A model generated the notes under the pieces. It was given only the letters and a program-made list of their open reading frames with translations. It did no database searches and was not told the DNA's origin. DNA of 64,000 bases from an uncultured beta proteobacterium (GTDB lineage Bacteria; Pseudomonadota; Gammaproteobacteria; Burkholderiales; Burkholderiaceae), in the NCBI GenBank assembly GCA_903995005.1, contig CAJEZV010000002.1, positions 1 through 64,000 on the forward strand. Reading direction: 5' to 3'. This document shows positions 43,483 to 52,216 of this stretch, in pieces. The stretch's first letter is position 1, and the number at the start of each line of letters is the position of its first letter. The position numbers and the translations under genes were made by a program.

Positions 43483-44682
43483 TTGAATACAGCTTCAAGC
43501 TCAGGTTTTGATTTATTCCTCAATTGGCTAGCAAATGGCTACTTGGATTGGTCTTGGTGGCAGATTACCTTGTTCACCTTGGCGGTAACCCACATCACAA
43601 TCGCTGCCGTGACCATCTTTTTGCATCGCTGCCAAGCTCATCGCGCCTTGGATCTGCATCCGATTGCATCTCATTTTTTTCGGTTTTGGCTCTGGCTAAC
43701 TACTGGTATGGTGACTAAAGAGTGGGCCTCCATTCATCGCAAGCACCATGCCAAATGTGAAACCATCGACGATCCCCACAGTCCACAAGTTTTAGGAATT
43801 GGCACCGTACTTTCTCGGGGTGCTGAGCTCTATAAAAATGAAGCCAAAAACCTAGAGACGATGGAGAAGTTTAGTCATGGCACTCCCGATGACTGGCTTG
43901 AGCGCAATATTTACTCCAAGTTTTCTTGGCAGGGCGTTGCCATCATGCTCATCATTGATGTGTTTTTGTTTGGCGGCATCGGACTAACAGTTTGGGCTGT
44001 ACAAATGTTGTGGATTCCAATTACTGCAGCTGGCGTGATTAACGGTATTGGCCATTTCTGGGGCTACCGTAATTTTGATTGCGAAGATGCCTCTACCAAT
44101 ATCCTTCCTTGGGGAATTTTGATTGGTGGCGAAGAGTTGCATAACAATCACCACACCTTTGCTACTAGCGCTAAGCTGTCAAATAAATGGTACGAGTTTG
44201 ATATTGGTTGGCTCTATATTCAGTTGATGAGTACTGTTGGTTTGGCAACAGTGAAAAAGACTTCACCTAAACCAGTGCTGAGTGATTTACGTCCTGCCGA
44301 TCAAAATACATTAGAGGCCATTATTGCAAATCGTTATGAAATCATGGCGCGCTACAGTAAGACCTTGCGCAATTTCTTTAGTAATGAAGTGCAGCATATG
44401 CAAGTTCTGGCATCTCATTTGGGCGATGCTCGTACTTGGTTATCTAAAGATGAGTCTCGCTTGAGTGAAGGTGAAAAAGTAAAGCTTGAGGAGCTTATGG
44501 CTAGTAACGCACAACTGCGCAAGATGATTGAGATGCGTCGCGATCTACAAGCGATCTGGAGCCGCTCAAGTGCTACTAGAGAGCAGTTGGTCTTGCAGTT
44601 ACACGCATGGTGTCAGCGTGCTGAAGATAGCGGCTTAACAAGTTTGCGTGAGTTCTCATTAAGATTGCGTCGTTACGCTTAA
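43483..44682 (+). CDS. Fatty acid desaturase (membrane delta-9 type) with C-terminal extension; TTG start
   Basis: His boxes HRCQAHRA, HRKHH, HNNHH; C-terminal ~120 aa helical region. Confidence 0.9.
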   Translation: MNTASSSGFDLFLNWLANGYLDWSWWQITLFTLAVTHITIAAVTIFLHRCQAHRALDLHPIASHFFRFWLWLTTGMVTKEWASIHRKHHAKCETIDDPHSPQVLGIGTVLSRGAELYKNEAKNLETMEKFSHGTPDDWLERNIYSKFSWQGVAIMLIIDVFLFGGIGLTVWAVQMLWIPITAAGVINGIGHFWGYRNFDCEDASTNILPWGILIGGEELHNNHHTFATSAKLSNKWYEFDIGWLYIQLMSTVGLATVKKTSPKPVLSDLRPADQNTLEAIIANRYEIMARYSKTLRNFFSNEVQHMQVLASHLGDARTWLSKDESRLSEGEKVKLEELMASNAQLRKMIEMRRDLQAIWSRSSATREQLVLQLHAWCQRAEDSGLTSLREFSLRLRRYA

Positions 44683-44724
44683 GGAGTTGAGAGCAAGCGT
44701 AAAGAGCTAAAAGATTTAGGCAAT

Positions 44725-44752
44725 AAAAAACCCGCAACTAAGCGGGTTTTTT
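44725..44752. terminator. Bidirectional terminator between desaturase and rpmG
   Basis: AAAAAACCCGC-AACTAA-GCGGGTTTTTT. Confidence 0.85.
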
Positions 44753-44768
44753 ATTTGCTTGAAGTAAA

Positions 44769-44936
44769 TTACTTCAGCTTTGTTTCTTTGTAAGCAACGT
44801 GCTTGCGAATAGTTGGGTCGAACTTCATGATCTCCATTTTCTCAGGCTTTGTACGCTTGTTTTTTGAAGTTGTGTAGAAGTGACCAGTACCAGCTGATGA
44901 CTCTAACTTGATTTTCTCTCTGCCGCCTTTAGCCAT
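44769..44936 (-). CDS. rpmG: 50S ribosomal protein L33 (below the ORF-track size cutoff)
   Basis: Minus-strand translation [55 protein letters not shown]. Confidence 0.97.
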   Translation of the reverse strand: MAKGGREKIKLESSAGTGHFYTTSKNKRTKPEKMEIMKFDPTIRKHVAYKETKLK

Positions 44937-44947
44937 TTGTGCGCTCC

Positions 44948-45181
44948 TTAAATTTCGCCACGTGCACGTAGATCAGACAACACAGCATCAATGCCGTTCT
45001 TGTCGATAACGCGCAAACCAGCATTGGTTAAGCGCAAGCTAATCCAGCGGTTTTCAGATTCAACCCAGAAACGGCGGTTTTGCAAATTCGGCAAAAAGCG
45101 ACGCTTCGTTTTATTGTTTGCATGGGATACATTGTTGCCAACCATCGGCTTCTTCCCAGTGACTTGGCAAACTTTTGCCAT
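44948..45181 (-). CDS. rpmB: 50S ribosomal protein L28
   Basis: [42 protein letters not shown]. Confidence 0.98.
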   Translation of the reverse strand: MAKVCQVTGKKPMVGNNVSHANNKTKRRFLPNLQNRRFWVESENRWISLRLTNAGLRVIDKNGIDAVLSDLRARGEI

Positions 45182-45224
45182 GACATAACTCCATTAATTG
45201 CGAAAAAAGAAGATTGTATCAGTC

Positions 45225-45243
45225 CTAGCCTATTTTGGGCTAG
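45225..45243 (-). other. Small hairpin in the leader of rpmB
   Basis: CTAGCC-TATTTTG-GGCTAG inverted repeat ~45-60 nt upstream of rpmB ATG. Confidence 0.5.
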
Positions 45244-45328
45244 CCCTAAATGGCTTTCGCTTTGGCCTTTAGATTACAAAACGGGTGAAAAATCTTTTAA
45301 ATACCCAATAAGTTAGTAATTACTACCA

Positions 45329-46180
45329 TTAATTGCTAATATTCATAAGGCCTGAGTCGGAAAATGAGAAAAAACCACTACCGCTAACTATGCAGTGGTC
45401 AAGAAGTGCAATATCTACTAATTGCAGGGCATTTTGCAGGGTTCTAGTTAGAACTTGGTCCGACTCGCTTGGTAATGGGTTGCCACTAGGGTGGTTATGG
45501 GCCACGATGAGGGCGCTCGCGTTTCTAGAAAGGGCCTCCTTCAGGATTTCTCGGGGATATACCGCTGTATGGGTAATAGACCCCCTAAATAGCTCCTGGC
45601 ACTCTATGAGATGAAGGCGTGAGTCCAGGTAGAGGCAAAGGAAGACCTCATGAGGCAAGCGGCCAATTTTCGCCTGCAAGAACTCCCTGACATGACTCGG
45701 GGAGGAAAAGATGGAGTCCTGGGCCAGACCCTCCTCAAGACTGCGCTTCACCAACTCATAAGCCGCTTGGATTTGTGACCATTTGGATAAGCCCATTCCA
45801 TGGATGCGGGTCAATTCTTCACGACTACAGCCCAATAGGCGCGGAAGGCTTCCAAAATGATGGAGTAGATCTTTTGCTAGGGCTACAGCGCTTTTACCCC
45901 TCACGCCAACCCGCAAAAAAATGGCGAGCAGTTCTGCATCAGAAAGTGCAGCTGCACCATGAATCCTTAACTTCTCGCGAGGCTGCTCATTTTTGGGCCA
46001 ATCGGTAATCGGGGAGTGCACAGCTTTCGCTGGCCTAGATACAATCACCTTATGACCAAGCTTACCGTTTTGCCGAACTCCTACTTGACCCTCAACTATC
46101 GGCTCACTTTGCCCAGCGGGGAGGATTACATCAATACTTTTGTTGATCGTCCTGCGACGGTTCTGATGGGTTCTGGACAA
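45329..46180 (-). CDS. radC: RadC/JAB-domain protein (true start probably downstream, near 46020)
   Basis: AALSDAELLAIFLRVGVRGKSAVALAKDLLHHFGS; VAHNHPSGNPLPSESDQ JAB motif. Confidence 0.93.
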   Translation of the reverse strand: MSRTHQNRRRTINKSIDVILPAGQSEPIVEGQVGVRQNGKLGHKVIVSRPAKAVHSPITDWPKNEQPREKLRIHGAAALSDAELLAIFLRVGVRGKSAVALAKDLLHHFGSLPRLLGCSREELTRIHGMGLSKWSQIQAAYELVKRSLEEGLAQDSIFSSPSHVREFLQAKIGRLPHEVFLCLYLDSRLHLIECQELFRGSITHTAVYPREILKEALSRNASALIVAHNHPSGNPLPSESDQVLTRTLQNALQLVDIALLDHCIVSGSGFFSFSDSGLMNISN

Positions 46181-46498
46181 TTTGCACCTTGTTTTGAAAA
46201 AGTATTGTTAGGACTTGAAGTGGGTGAGAAGAAAAGTGCCCTACTTCCGCCTGAAGAAAGTTTTGGCGAACGTAAAGAAGATTTGGTGCAGTGGGTTTCT
46301 TTGAATGCTTTGAAGGAAGGTCGTGATGACGATGCAGAATTTAATCCAGGTGATGTGATTGAATTTAATGCGCCGGGCGGTGCTCAATATGCAGGTGTTT
46401 TGCAATCGATTGATGATGAGGGTGCGTGGTTTGACTTCAACCATCCCTTGGCGGGCAAGCCCGTTACTTTTGAAGCAGAAATTGTGGCGATTCTTTAA
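46052..46498 (+). CDS. fkpB: FKBP-type peptidyl-prolyl cis-trans isomerase (SlpA/FkpB-like)
   Basis: YLTLNYRLTLPSGEDYINTF..PATVLMGSGQFAPCFEKVLLGLEVGEKKSALLPPEESFGERKEDLVQ; next to ispH. Confidence 0.92.
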   Translation: MTKLTVLPNSYLTLNYRLTLPSGEDYINTFVDRPATVLMGSGQFAPCFEKVLLGLEVGEKKSALLPPEESFGERKEDLVQWVSLNALKEGRDDDAEFNPGDVIEFNAPGGAQYAGVLQSIDDEGAWFDFNHPLAGKPVTFEAEIVAIL

Positions 46499-46501
46499 AA
46501 C

Positions 46502-47443
46502 ATGACTAATCCAGATAAGTTTGAAATTTTGATGGCCCAGCCCCGTGGTTTTTGTGCGGGTGTTGATCGTGCAATCAATATTGTGAATGAAGCTCTGACC
46601 CGTTTTGGCGCGCCAATTTATGTACGCCATGAAATTGTTCACAACGCTTATGTTGTGAATGAATTGCGTGAGAAGGGTGCAGTATTTGTGGAAGAGCTGC
46701 ATGAGGTTCCTAAGGGTGGAATAGTGGTGTTTAGCGCCCATGGGGTCTCTCAAGAGGTGCGCAAAGATGCTCAAGAGCGTGGCTTGCAGGTGTATGACGC
46801 TACCTGCCCATTGGTAACGAAGGTGCATTTTGAAGTGGTCAAAATGTGCAAAGACGGCTTTACTGTTTTGATGATTGGTCATGCAGGGCACCCTGAAGTT
46901 GAAGGAACTATGGGCCAGGTGAAAGAGGGAGTCTTTCTGGTTGAGAATGTTGCTGATGTCCAATCTTTGTCTTTCCCAAGTGATGAAAAGATTGCATTCG
47001 TGACCCAAACTACATTGTCAGTAGATGAAACCAAAGAAATTGTTGGGGCGCTCACGAAAAAATTCCCTAATATTGTTCAGCCGCGTAAACAAGATATTTG
47101 TTATGCCACTCAGAATCGTCAAGATGCTGTGAAATTTATGGCTCCACAAGTGGAGTTAGTTATTGTGGTGGGAAGTGCGGCAAGTTCAAACTCGAATCGC
47201 CTGAGAGAATTATCAGAAAAATTAGGCGTACCTTCTTACATGGTGGATGCCCCCGAGCAACTGAAGCCCGAATGGTTTGTGGGTAAAAAGCGTATTGGCT
47301 TAACTGCTGGTGCATCAGCCCCTGAAAGCCTTGCGCAATCTATAGTGGCGCGTATTCAAGAATTTGGTCCACGACATGTTCGTGCCTTAGAGGGCGTTGT
47401 CGAAGACGTCATCTTTTCATTGCCAAAAAATTTAGTCGACTGA
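46502..47443 (+). CDS. ispH: 4-hydroxy-3-methylbut-2-enyl diphosphate reductase
   Basis: LMAQPRGFCAGVDRAINIV; VYDATCPLVTKVH; AGASAPESL. Confidence 0.97.
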   Translation: MTNPDKFEILMAQPRGFCAGVDRAINIVNEALTRFGAPIYVRHEIVHNAYVVNELREKGAVFVEELHEVPKGGIVVFSAHGVSQEVRKDAQERGLQVYDATCPLVTKVHFEVVKMCKDGFTVLMIGHAGHPEVEGTMGQVKEGVFLVENVADVQSLSFPSDEKIAFVTQTTLSVDETKEIVGALTKKFPNIVQPRKQDICYATQNRQDAVKFMAPQVELVIVVGSAASSNSNRLRELSEKLGVPSYMVDAPEQLKPEWFVGKKRIGLTAGASAPESLAQSIVARIQEFGPRHVRALEGVVEDVIFSLPKNLVD

Positions 47444-47468
47444 AGTATTTATAAAAGAGGAGCTGCGC

Positions 47469-48647
47469 ATGATGAACTCAAAAGTGTCAAAAGTGATTTT
47501 TGTAAAAAGTACTATTGCAGTAGCGGCAGCGACCGTCATCTTGTTGGGTTGTGGCAAGAGTGGCGATAAGGCTTCGGTAGATGGAACAGAAGTCAAAATT
47601 GGACATGTGGCTCCGTTGACTGGTCCAATCGCCCACTTGGGTAAAGACAATGAAAATGGCGCTCGCTTGGCTATTGAAGAGATTAATAAATCTGGTCTCA
47701 CCATCGATGGAAAGAAAGTAGTTTTGACTTTAGTGCCTGAGGATGATGCTGAAGATCCGAAGACTGCTACTCAAGTTGCACAGAAATTAGTAGATGCTAA
47801 GGTTGCCGGCGTAGTTGGCCACCTCAATTCTGGAACTAGTATTCCTGCATCAAAAATCTATAGTGATGCTGGGATTACTCAAATCTCTCCATCAGCTACT
47901 AATCCTGATTACACCAAGCAGGGTTTTAAAACAACTTATCGTTTAGTTGCCACAGATGCACAGCAAGGCCCAGCATTAGCTAACTATGTTGTGGGCACTC
48001 TGAAAGCGAAAACAGTAGCCATCATTGATGACTCTACGCAGTATGGCAAAGGTTTAGCAGATGAGTTTGAAAAGACCATCAAAGCGGCTGGTGTCAAGGT
48101 AGTAACTCGTGAAGCAAGCAATAACAAGGCAACGGATTTCAAGGCCATCCTTACTAAAATTAAAGGTAGTAAGCCTGATGTCATCATGTATGGCGGTATG
48201 GATGCTACTGGCGGCCCATTAACCAAGCAAGCAGCAGAGCTTGGTATTAAGGCTAAGGTAGTTGGCGGAGATGGCATGTGCACAGAGAAGTTGGCAGAAC
48301 TGGCTGGTGATGCTGTAGTAAACGTTACTTGCTCGGAGGCCGGCATGGCTCTATCAAAGATGGCGCAGGGAGCTGACTTCCAGAAACGCTACAAGGAGCG
48401 CTTTAACTCCGATGTTCAGATTTATGCGCCATTTACCTATGATGCCGTTTATGTCTTGGTTGACGCAATGAAGCGAGCCAATTCAACTGATCAAGCAAAG
48501 ATCTTGCTTGTGATGCCTGATACAAAGATGAATGGCTTGGTTGGCAATATCGCCTTTGACAATAAAGGCGATATGAAAGAAGGTGTGATTACTTTGTATG
48601 ACTTCAAAGACAAGAAGAAAACAGTTCTTGACGTCATTAAGATGTAA
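47469..48647 (+). CDS. Branched-chain amino acid ABC transporter substrate-binding protein, possible lipoprotein
   Basis: VKIGHVAPLTGPIAHLGKDNENGARLAIEEINKSGLTIDGKKVVLTLVPEDDAEDPKTATQVAQKLVD; N-terminal AAATVILLGCGKSG lipobox-like. Confidence 0.92.
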   Translation: MMNSKVSKVIFVKSTIAVAAATVILLGCGKSGDKASVDGTEVKIGHVAPLTGPIAHLGKDNENGARLAIEEINKSGLTIDGKKVVLTLVPEDDAEDPKTATQVAQKLVDAKVAGVVGHLNSGTSIPASKIYSDAGITQISPSATNPDYTKQGFKTTYRLVATDAQQGPALANYVVGTLKAKTVAIIDDSTQYGKGLADEFEKTIKAAGVKVVTREASNNKATDFKAILTKIKGSKPDVIMYGGMDATGGPLTKQAAELGIKAKVVGGDGMCTEKLAELAGDAVVNVTCSEAGMALSKMAQGADFQKRYKERFNSDVQIYAPFTYDAVYVLVDAMKRANSTDQAKILLVMPDTKMNGLVGNIAFDNKGDMKEGVITLYDFKDKKKTVLDVIKM

Positions 48648-48661
48648 TTTACTCTGATCAA

Positions 48662-48692
48662 AATAGCGCCGCTGATGCGGTGCTATTTTTTT
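48662..48692 (+). terminator. Intra-operon terminator/attenuator between SBP and livH
   Basis: AATAGCGCCGC-TGAT-GCGGTGCTATT followed by T run. Confidence 0.8.
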
Positions 48693-48711
48693 ATAGAGTG
48701 CAATTTTCTCA

Positions 48712-49647
48712 ATGGATATTCTCCTTCAGCAAATTATTAATGGCTTAGTGCTTGGTAGCATCTATGCCCTAATTGCCTTGGGTTACACCATGGTTTATGG
48801 GGTCTTGGGGATTATTAATTTTGCTCATGGCGAAGTACTCATGATTGGTGCCATGGTATCGCTTTCATTGCTGCAATTGGTATTAGGCTTAACTAGCGGT
48901 CTTCCAGGTTGGCTAACACTTTTAATTGTTCTACCAGTGACGATGGCAGTGTGTGCGGGCCTAAGTTATTGGATTGAGCGTATTGCCTATCGTCCTTTGC
49001 GCAACGCTCCACGCTTAGCTCCTTTGATTTCAGCAATTGGCATGTCGATCTTGTTACAAACCATTGCCATGATGATTTGGTCACGTAATCCAATGACCTA
49101 TCCACAGTTACTACCTTCAATTCCAATTGATTTATGGGGAAGTGGCGCAACCATTACCGGTAAAGAGATTGTCATCATCATTGTTGCTTTGGCTGTGATG
49201 TGCGGTTTATTATTTTTAGTTGAAAAAACAAAACTGGGTAGAGCAATGCGAGCTACTGCCGAGAATACTCAAATTGCCGGCTTGATGGGCGTTAATCCTA
49301 ATCGTGTCATCTCCATTACTTTTATGCTGGGTGGGGCTCTTGCAGGTTTGGCTGGCGTAATGATTGCGAGTAACTATGGCAATGTCCATTTTTATATGGG
49401 ATTTATTCCCGGACTCAAAGCATTTACGGCTGCTGTGTTAGGCGGTATTGGAAATTTAAAAGGAGCGATGTTGGGCGGCCTCCTTTTGGGCTTAATTGAA
49501 TCATTAGGCGCTGGCTATATTGGAGAATTGACTGGCGGTGTTTTTGGTTCGAACTATCAAGACATCTTTGCGTTTTTGGTATTAATCCTGGTGCTAGTCT
49601 TGCGTCCCACTGGCCTCTTGGGCGAAAGGGTTTCCGATCGTGCTTAA
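48712..49647 (+). CDS. livH: Branched-chain amino acid ABC permease LivH-like
   Basis: LQQIINGLVLGSIYALIALGYTMVYGVLGIINFAHGEVLMIGA. Confidence 0.95.
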   Translation: MDILLQQIINGLVLGSIYALIALGYTMVYGVLGIINFAHGEVLMIGAMVSLSLLQLVLGLTSGLPGWLTLLIVLPVTMAVCAGLSYWIERIAYRPLRNAPRLAPLISAIGMSILLQTIAMMIWSRNPMTYPQLLPSIPIDLWGSGATITGKEIVIIIVALAVMCGLLFLVEKTKLGRAMRATAENTQIAGLMGVNPNRVISITFMLGGALAGLAGVMIASNYGNVHFYMGFIPGLKAFTAAVLGGIGNLKGAMLGGLLLGLIESLGAGYIGELTGGVFGSNYQDIFAFLVLILVLVLRPTGLLGERVSDRA

Positions 49648-50728
49648 GGGCGCGCTATTTCAGCGTTTACCAACATCTGCTTACTGGTGGATTGGTGTTG
49701 TTGCATTAATTCTGTTGCCTTGGGTGGTAGGTTCCAGCGGCGGAAATTACTGGGTGCGAGTACTTGATTTTGCCTTGCTCTATATCGTTCTTGCGCTGGG
49801 ACTCAACGTAGTTGTCGGTTTTGCTGGCTTATTAGATTTGGGCTATATCGCCTTTTATGCTCTTGGTGCATACAGCTTTGCATTGCTTGCATCCCCCCAT
49901 TTGCCGCAGCAGTTTGAAACGATTGCATCAGCCTTTCCGGAGGGGATGCATTTTTCTCCTTTGACCGTTGCAGTATTTTCAGTCATTCTGGCCGCTCTAT
50001 TTGGAGTGATCTTAGGATTTCCAACATTGCAGTTACGGGGTGATTACTTAGCCATCGTCACTTTGGGTTTCGGGGAAATTATTCGTATCTTTATGAATAA
50101 TCTTGATCGCCCATTCAATCTGACTAATGGGCCTAAAGGTATTGCTTCAATAGATCCAATCCAATTCTTTGGCATTTCATTTGCAAAACCTTTGGATCTC
50201 GGTTTTATACAAATTCCGGGCCTGTATTTGGTGTTTTATCTATTCCTACTCTTAGCGATCGCTGTCGCGATTGTTTGTATTCACTTACAAGATTCACGAA
50301 TTGGTAGGGCGTGGGTCGCAATTCGCGAAGATGAGATTGCCGCCAAGGCGATGGGCATTAATACGCGCAATATGAAGTTGCTGGCTTTTGCGATTGGAGC
50401 ATCCTTTGCAGGCGTTGCAGGTGTTCTCTTTTCCGCCTTTCAAGGCTTTGTTTCTCCGGAGTCATTTACGCTTTGGGAGTCGATCGTCGTCTTAGCAATG
50501 GTGGTACTAGGCGGCATTGGCCACATTCCTGGTGTCATTCTTGGCGCAGTTCTTCTGGCAATATTTCCGGAGGTATTGCGCGCCATTGCGCAGCCTGTGC
50601 AGCAAGCTTTGTTTGGACATGTATTGGTGGACGTTGAAGTCCTTCGCCAACTGATTTATGGCTTAGCTCTAATTTTGATTATGTTGTATCGCCCAGGCGG
50701 TATTTGGCAAAAGAGTGAGGCTAAATGA
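49640..50728 (+). CDS. livM: Branched-chain amino acid ABC permease LivM-like (GTG start, 8-bp overlap with livH)
   Basis: VGFAGLLDLGYIAFYALGAYSFALL; NGPKGIASID; REDEIAAKAMGINTRNMKLLAFAIGASFAG. Confidence 0.95.
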   Translation: MLKGALFQRLPTSAYWWIGVVALILLPWVVGSSGGNYWVRVLDFALLYIVLALGLNVVVGFAGLLDLGYIAFYALGAYSFALLASPHLPQQFETIASAFPEGMHFSPLTVAVFSVILAALFGVILGFPTLQLRGDYLAIVTLGFGEIIRIFMNNLDRPFNLTNGPKGIASIDPIQFFGISFAKPLDLGFIQIPGLYLVFYLFLLLAIAVAIVCIHLQDSRIGRAWVAIREDEIAAKAMGINTRNMKLLAFAIGASFAGVAGVLFSAFQGFVSPESFTLWESIVVLAMVVLGGIGHIPGVILGAVLLAIFPEVLRAIAQPVQQALFGHVLVDVEVLRQLIYGLALILIMLYRPGGIWQKSEAK

Positions 50729-51501
50729 TGTCAGCCCATTTACTCCTTGATGTTGCAGACGTCTCTAAGCGTTTTGGTGGAGTGCGCGCACTGGAATCGG
50801 TTGGCTTGCAGGTGCCGCATGGATCGATTGTGGGCTTGATTGGGCCTAATGGCGCAGGCAAGACGACTTTCTTTAACGTCATTACAGGTTTATATCCAGC
50901 AGACTCAGGCGTTTTTTTATTCGATGGACAGTCTTACTTTCCAGAGTCAGTCTCTGAAGTAACGAAATCTGGTTTAGCCAGAACCTTTCAGAACATTCGC
51001 CTCTTTGGTGAAATGTCTGCTCTTGAGAATGTGATGGTGGGTTGTCATTGCCGCTCAAACGCTGGAGTCCTGGGGGCAATCTTTCGATTTCCAGCAACAA
51101 AACGTGAAGAGCAATCTATCCGCGATAAATCACTTGAGTTACTTGCTTATGTTGGGCTGACTGAGTTTGCCAATATGGAGGCACGCAATCTTTCCTATGG
51201 CCATCAACGTCGCCTCGAAATTGCTAGAGCTTTAGCTACTGAACCTAAGCTCTTGGCTTTGGATGAGCCAGCCGCGGGCATGAATGCAACTGAAAAGTTA
51301 GAACTCCGCGAGCTATTGCTGCGTATTAAGGCGGATGGCAAAACCATTCTATTAATTGAGCATGATGTGAGCTTAGTGATGGGTATTTGCGATAGCTTGA
51401 CAGTGCTTGATTACGGCAAAGTGATTGCTTCTGGTAAACCTGCAGATGTGCGTATACATCCAGAAGTGATTAAGGCTTATCTCGGTCAAGGGGCGGTGTA
51501 A
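50725..51501 (+). CDS. livG: Branched-chain amino acid ABC ATPase LivG-like
   Basis: LIGPNGAGKTTFFNVITGLYPADSG; LSYGHQRRLEIARALATEPKLLALDEPAAGMN. Confidence 0.96.
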   Translation: MMSAHLLLDVADVSKRFGGVRALESVGLQVPHGSIVGLIGPNGAGKTTFFNVITGLYPADSGVFLFDGQSYFPESVSEVTKSGLARTFQNIRLFGEMSALENVMVGCHCRSNAGVLGAIFRFPATKREEQSIRDKSLELLAYVGLTEFANMEARNLSYGHQRRLEIARALATEPKLLALDEPAAGMNATEKLELRELLLRIKADGKTILLIEHDVSLVMGICDSLTVLDYGKVIASGKPADVRIHPEVIKAYLGQGAV

Positions 51502-52214
51502 TGAGCGCCTTACTGAATGTAAAAAATCTCAAAGTTTCTTATGGCGGTATCAATGCCGTCAAAGGAATTGATTTGCAGGTTGATCGAGGTGAGCTAGTCG
51601 CTTTAATTGGCGCCAATGGTGCTGGTAAGAGTTCAAGCTTGAAAGCGATTGCGGGTGTGCTGACTCCATCGGCAGGTGAAATTCAGTTTTTAGGTCAGCG
51701 TGCCGAGAAACTGCCGGCATATGAGTTGGTCCAGCTAGGCTTAGGTATGGTTCCAGAGGGTCGCGGTGTGTTCAAGCGCATGACTATTCTGGAAAACCTA
51801 CAGATGGGTGCATTCTTGAAAAAGGATGCCGCAGCCGTTAAACAAAAGCTAGAGGAGGTCTACTCCTACTTTCCGAGACTGGAAGAGCGTTTATCGCAAC
51901 TGGCAGGAACGCTTTCCGGTGGCGAGCAGCAAATGGTAGCGATGGGCAGGGCGATGATGGCGGAACCTCAGTTACTGCTGCTCGACGAGCCCTCTATGGG
52001 TTTATCACCCATCATGGTCGAAACTATTTTTGACGTTATCCGCAATCTCTCGGCCAATGGTATGACCATTCTCTTGGTGGAGCAAAACGCACGATTGGCT
52101 TTGCAGATGGCTAATCGTGCTTATGTCATGGAAAGTGGATTAATTACCTTGAGCGGCTCTGGTAAAGAGCTGCTGGAAGACTCTAGAGTGCGAACAGCCT
52201 ACTTAGGTGAATAG
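51501..52214 (+). CDS. livF: Branched-chain amino acid ABC ATPase LivF-like
   Basis: LIGANGAGKSSSLKAIAG; LSGGEQQMVAMGRAMMAEPQLLLLDEPSMGLSP. Confidence 0.96.
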   Translation: MSALLNVKNLKVSYGGINAVKGIDLQVDRGELVALIGANGAGKSSSLKAIAGVLTPSAGEIQFLGQRAEKLPAYELVQLGLGMVPEGRGVFKRMTILENLQMGAFLKKDAAAVKQKLEEVYSYFPRLEERLSQLAGTLSGGEQQMVAMGRAMMAEPQLLLLDEPSMGLSPIMVETIFDVIRNLSANGMTILLVEQNARLALQMANRAYVMESGLITLSGSGKELLEDSRVRTAYLGE

Positions 52215-52216
52215 CC

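Noticed and set aside
46241-47008. 255-aa ORF on the minus strand antisense to fkpB/ispH
   Set aside because: Lies entirely opposite two well-conserved genes, has no recognisable motif and a composition typical of antisense translation (His/Asn/Ile rich); most likely a codon-usage artefact.
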